Source: Notospermus geniculatus (lineage: Eukaryota; Nemertea; Pilidiophora; Heteronemertea; Lineidae). Taken from it: a DNA stretch of 64,000 bases. The position numbers and the translations under genes were made by a program. A model generated the notes under the pieces. That model ran no database searches. It saw nothing but the letters and a program-made list of their open reading frames with translations, and had not been told where the DNA came from. The stretch covers positions 172,575 through 236,574 of the forward strand of contig NMRB01001038.1 in the NCBI GenBank assembly GCA_002633025.1, read 5' to 3'. Below are positions 61,571 to 64,000 of this stretch, one piece after another; position 1 is the first letter of the stretch; the number at the start of each line of letters is the position of its first letter.

Positions 61571-64000
61571 GTATATTTCCGGTACAATGTAGATCTTGTC
61601 ATAATTTTTAAAATGTTGTCATCTTGTTTTCAAAATGTTGTTTTTTAAAAGTTGTCACTATACATATTTGAAATGTTGTGCATTATATTTTTAGGGTTGA
61701 ATAAATTCCGCTTTGGCGTGCCATACCCTACTCTTGAACCAAAACAATGACGGGTCGTCTATTTGTGACATTACGAAGGGGAGAAGTGGAAGGATTCATG
61801 CCAGCGCCATGCAGCCGGATGCATGATTATACAAGATACAAGAAACACAAGTATTACTTTTGAGTTAAACTATAATGTTCCTGTTGGCCACTAGTGGTGA
61901 TGTTGTATGCCTTTCAATCCATTCGTGGGTGCAACTCAGTTCGTGCATATCCTCTTATGGAACAAGTGAATGCTACCGATCGACAAGTGACAAGCAGTGA
62001 TACCTGAAGTGCACCTGCTAACTTTCTACATTGACCAATACTGAAGTCTTTAGTCCAGTCAACGGCAACGCGTGGAGAAGCAGCGGTGCTCGGCTTTTTT
62101 TGTTAATGGTTCAACGATGTCTAAGGAGGTTTACAATGTCTGAGAGCATTCTGAGAGCAAGTAAATGAGTTTGGTGGCCAAAGTAGGTTTTCTCGAATAC
62201 TTAATCGATTATTGATCAGGAAAATGTGGTAGGGTGAGTCATGAATCAGGGGCAGGCAGCGTCCCTGACTATATGGCTATATGGGAGTCAGCATTAGACA
62301 GATGTTCTGCACCCACTGGAGCCAAAGCCTTGTAAGGCCATATAAAAAATTCTTTAGTTTAGCATTAGTAGCCTATACCTGTAAAAAGTGAGGAGGGAGG
62401 AGTTTTTTTTTTAATTTTTAATTTCTATAGTTCATACTGAAATGTGATCATCGAAAGAGAGCTTTGAAGCTTTGCAGTTTCAATACAAACAACTTCCATA
62501 CAGCAAACCCTTAGAGACCCTTAAGAACTGAAAAAAAACAGGTTTTTTATTTCAAGAGGTACAAATACCAGTCATGGCCCCATCGAGGATCGTCAGAGTT
62601 TGTGATAAAATGGTACATATGTAAAACTAAAAATTTTAAAAAATAAAAATATTTGAGGCGGCAAGAAATCTTGAGGCGGGAGATGATGCTAAACCAAATA
62701 ATTTTTTATGTGGCCTTAACTGAAAACATCTGCTCCATTGCTCCACTGAAAACATTTGCTTTTATATTTGTGTTATTTTATTTCTACATGTATATGCCAA
62801 ATTCATATTTTAGATAATGGACAATCGTCAAAAATAAAATGTCTCATGCAGTAGGTTGTTTCTCAATGACAGTTCGACTTCGAAAGTTTGGTCGTTTCTG
62901 GCGCCCAAACTCTTACACGCCAGCATTTACACGTAAATGTATTGTTTGTTAAACTACACATTAATTGTCGAAATCTGAAATAAATCATGCACGATAGAAG
63001 GCAAACTTGCAGGTGAAAAGCAAAAAATCAAAGCTATACATGGAAATGTTTGAAAAAATTCTCACAAAGCTACCGTCATTGCACATCAACCCAAGCATGC
63101 AACATGCAATGTATTGGGTGTTCTGGAATGAAACACGTTGATTCTGAAAAGTGGGCTTGCTTTGAAGTAAGAAGGATTCGATTCAGTGCAAATATTATTA
63201 GGATGAAGAATGCACTTCCTGAACGTTCGTGCAACGGGGGCCTTTCAGATAAATTCTGTTCTATAGACATTTTTCTTTCAAAAGCAGTGAAAGTTCACGG
63301 CTTTGTCTCGTAGCTTTTACGCTGCATGCTCCAACTGATGCTAACATGCAACTATTGGTAATATAGTCAATTTCACAGCTTCTAATGCCCTGTGCCTTTG
63401 TGCCATCTGAGTTCGCTCATATTTCATGCATGCTTTTTCTAACATTTTCCCAATAGGAATGCGGTGATTTGAATGTTTGGTACGGCACCAATGCACACCG
63501 CGTATCGACAGAGGAAGCATTTATGCAATATTCTGCCGATCATGAAAGTAATTTGCGTGAAAGCGAAGCCACACGCCGAGGTGGCAACATGTAAATTCAA
63601 TCAGTCGCACAGCAAAATACCTCAGGAAATTGTCTCACTGCGTTGATGATGAGGAATTGCATTCCTTGCTGCTGTCCAATTTCAATCAATACTATCAGTT
63701 CATCGGAGTGCAGTATCTTGGCATTCGACTTTCATAGCTAGGTTTGCACATTTAATAGGAATAAATTCCTTTGAAAACACAACATTTTTTCACCCCTCTT
63801 ACTGTCGGCGCTTCGTTTTCCAGGGCTCACACTTGGGTTTAAAATTAGGGAGAAATAATGTCTCCCTCCTCAAAATTTTGGGAGACTTCACTCTCAAGAG
63901 GGAGACTTCAGTATATAGGCTCTGAAGGGGGTCAGATGGAAGACTAGAAAATCGCTACTGCGGTGGTCAAAACACTAAAATTTTAGCACTTTTTCAAGGA
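61571..64000. other. Unassigned sequence to the window end
   Basis: About 2.4 kb without recognised genes or dispersed repeats. An inverted GGGAG-type pair (AGGGAGAAATAATGTCTCCC) lies at 63848-63867 and may be the edge of an element continuing past the window. Confidence 0.35.

Overview
The window is metazoan-type eukaryotic DNA with no recognisable complete gene. It is long non-coding sequence built from dispersed, palindromic and nested repeats. The words ACATGTA and TAGGCCTA recur throughout, and the set of tRNA-derived SINEs, foldback/MITE-type DNA elements and CAGGGGCGGATCC-ended elements is of the kind seen in marine invertebrates (echinoderm, hemichordate, lancelet or mollusc). This is a habitat-level impression, not a species call. 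There is one assembly gap (52678-53023) and two isolated Ns (31698, 42722). LAYOUT. 1-5.1 kb: a SINE head, foldback elements and a 5'-truncated SINE with a 14-bp target-site duplication (TSD). 5.6-9.2 kb: direct repeats bracketing a 343-bp palindrome, a long-TIR element, a SINE, a 63-bp minisatellite, and one element nested in another. 9.4-18.5 kb: J, K, S and T families with several nested insertions, and a TA-flanked mariner-like element (10860-11354). 19-27.3 kb: a 41-bp tandem array, more GAGGTTTCGC-ended elements, a SINE with a 15-bp TSD, and a nested cluster at 25.7-26.4 kb. 27.3-31.3 kb: the part least filled with repeats, with a plausible minus-strand first exon at 29388-29540. 31-50.5 kb: further MITEs, tandem repeats and five copies of the D family. 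50.5-54.8 kb: hAT-like elements, a hairpin-tailed retroposon with a 17-bp TSD, the gap, and a 573-bp inverted duplication whose arms each carry a first-exon-like sequence. 55.8-58.1 kb: a 1.93-kb element with long TIRs and an 8-bp TSD, inserted in a MITE and itself holding two smaller elements. 58.5-64 kb: a TCGTA-rich TIR element, an exon-like open frame beside a hAT-like insertion, then mostly unassigned sequence. HOW IT FITS TOGETHER. No pathway or operon is visible. The organisation is that of a transposon accumulation zone. Because many families have several copies here, uninterrupted copies show the empty sites of interrupted ones, so insertion order and TSDs can be read from the window itself. 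The best leads are (1) the 1.93-kb element with its reconstructable empty site, (2) a set of foldback elements sharing ends near GGGCC-n-TATTCATAAA but not interiors, (3) a retroposon family with a 3' hairpin, and (4) the exon-bearing palindrome beside the gap. All family names are descriptive labels of mine; none was checked against a repeat library.
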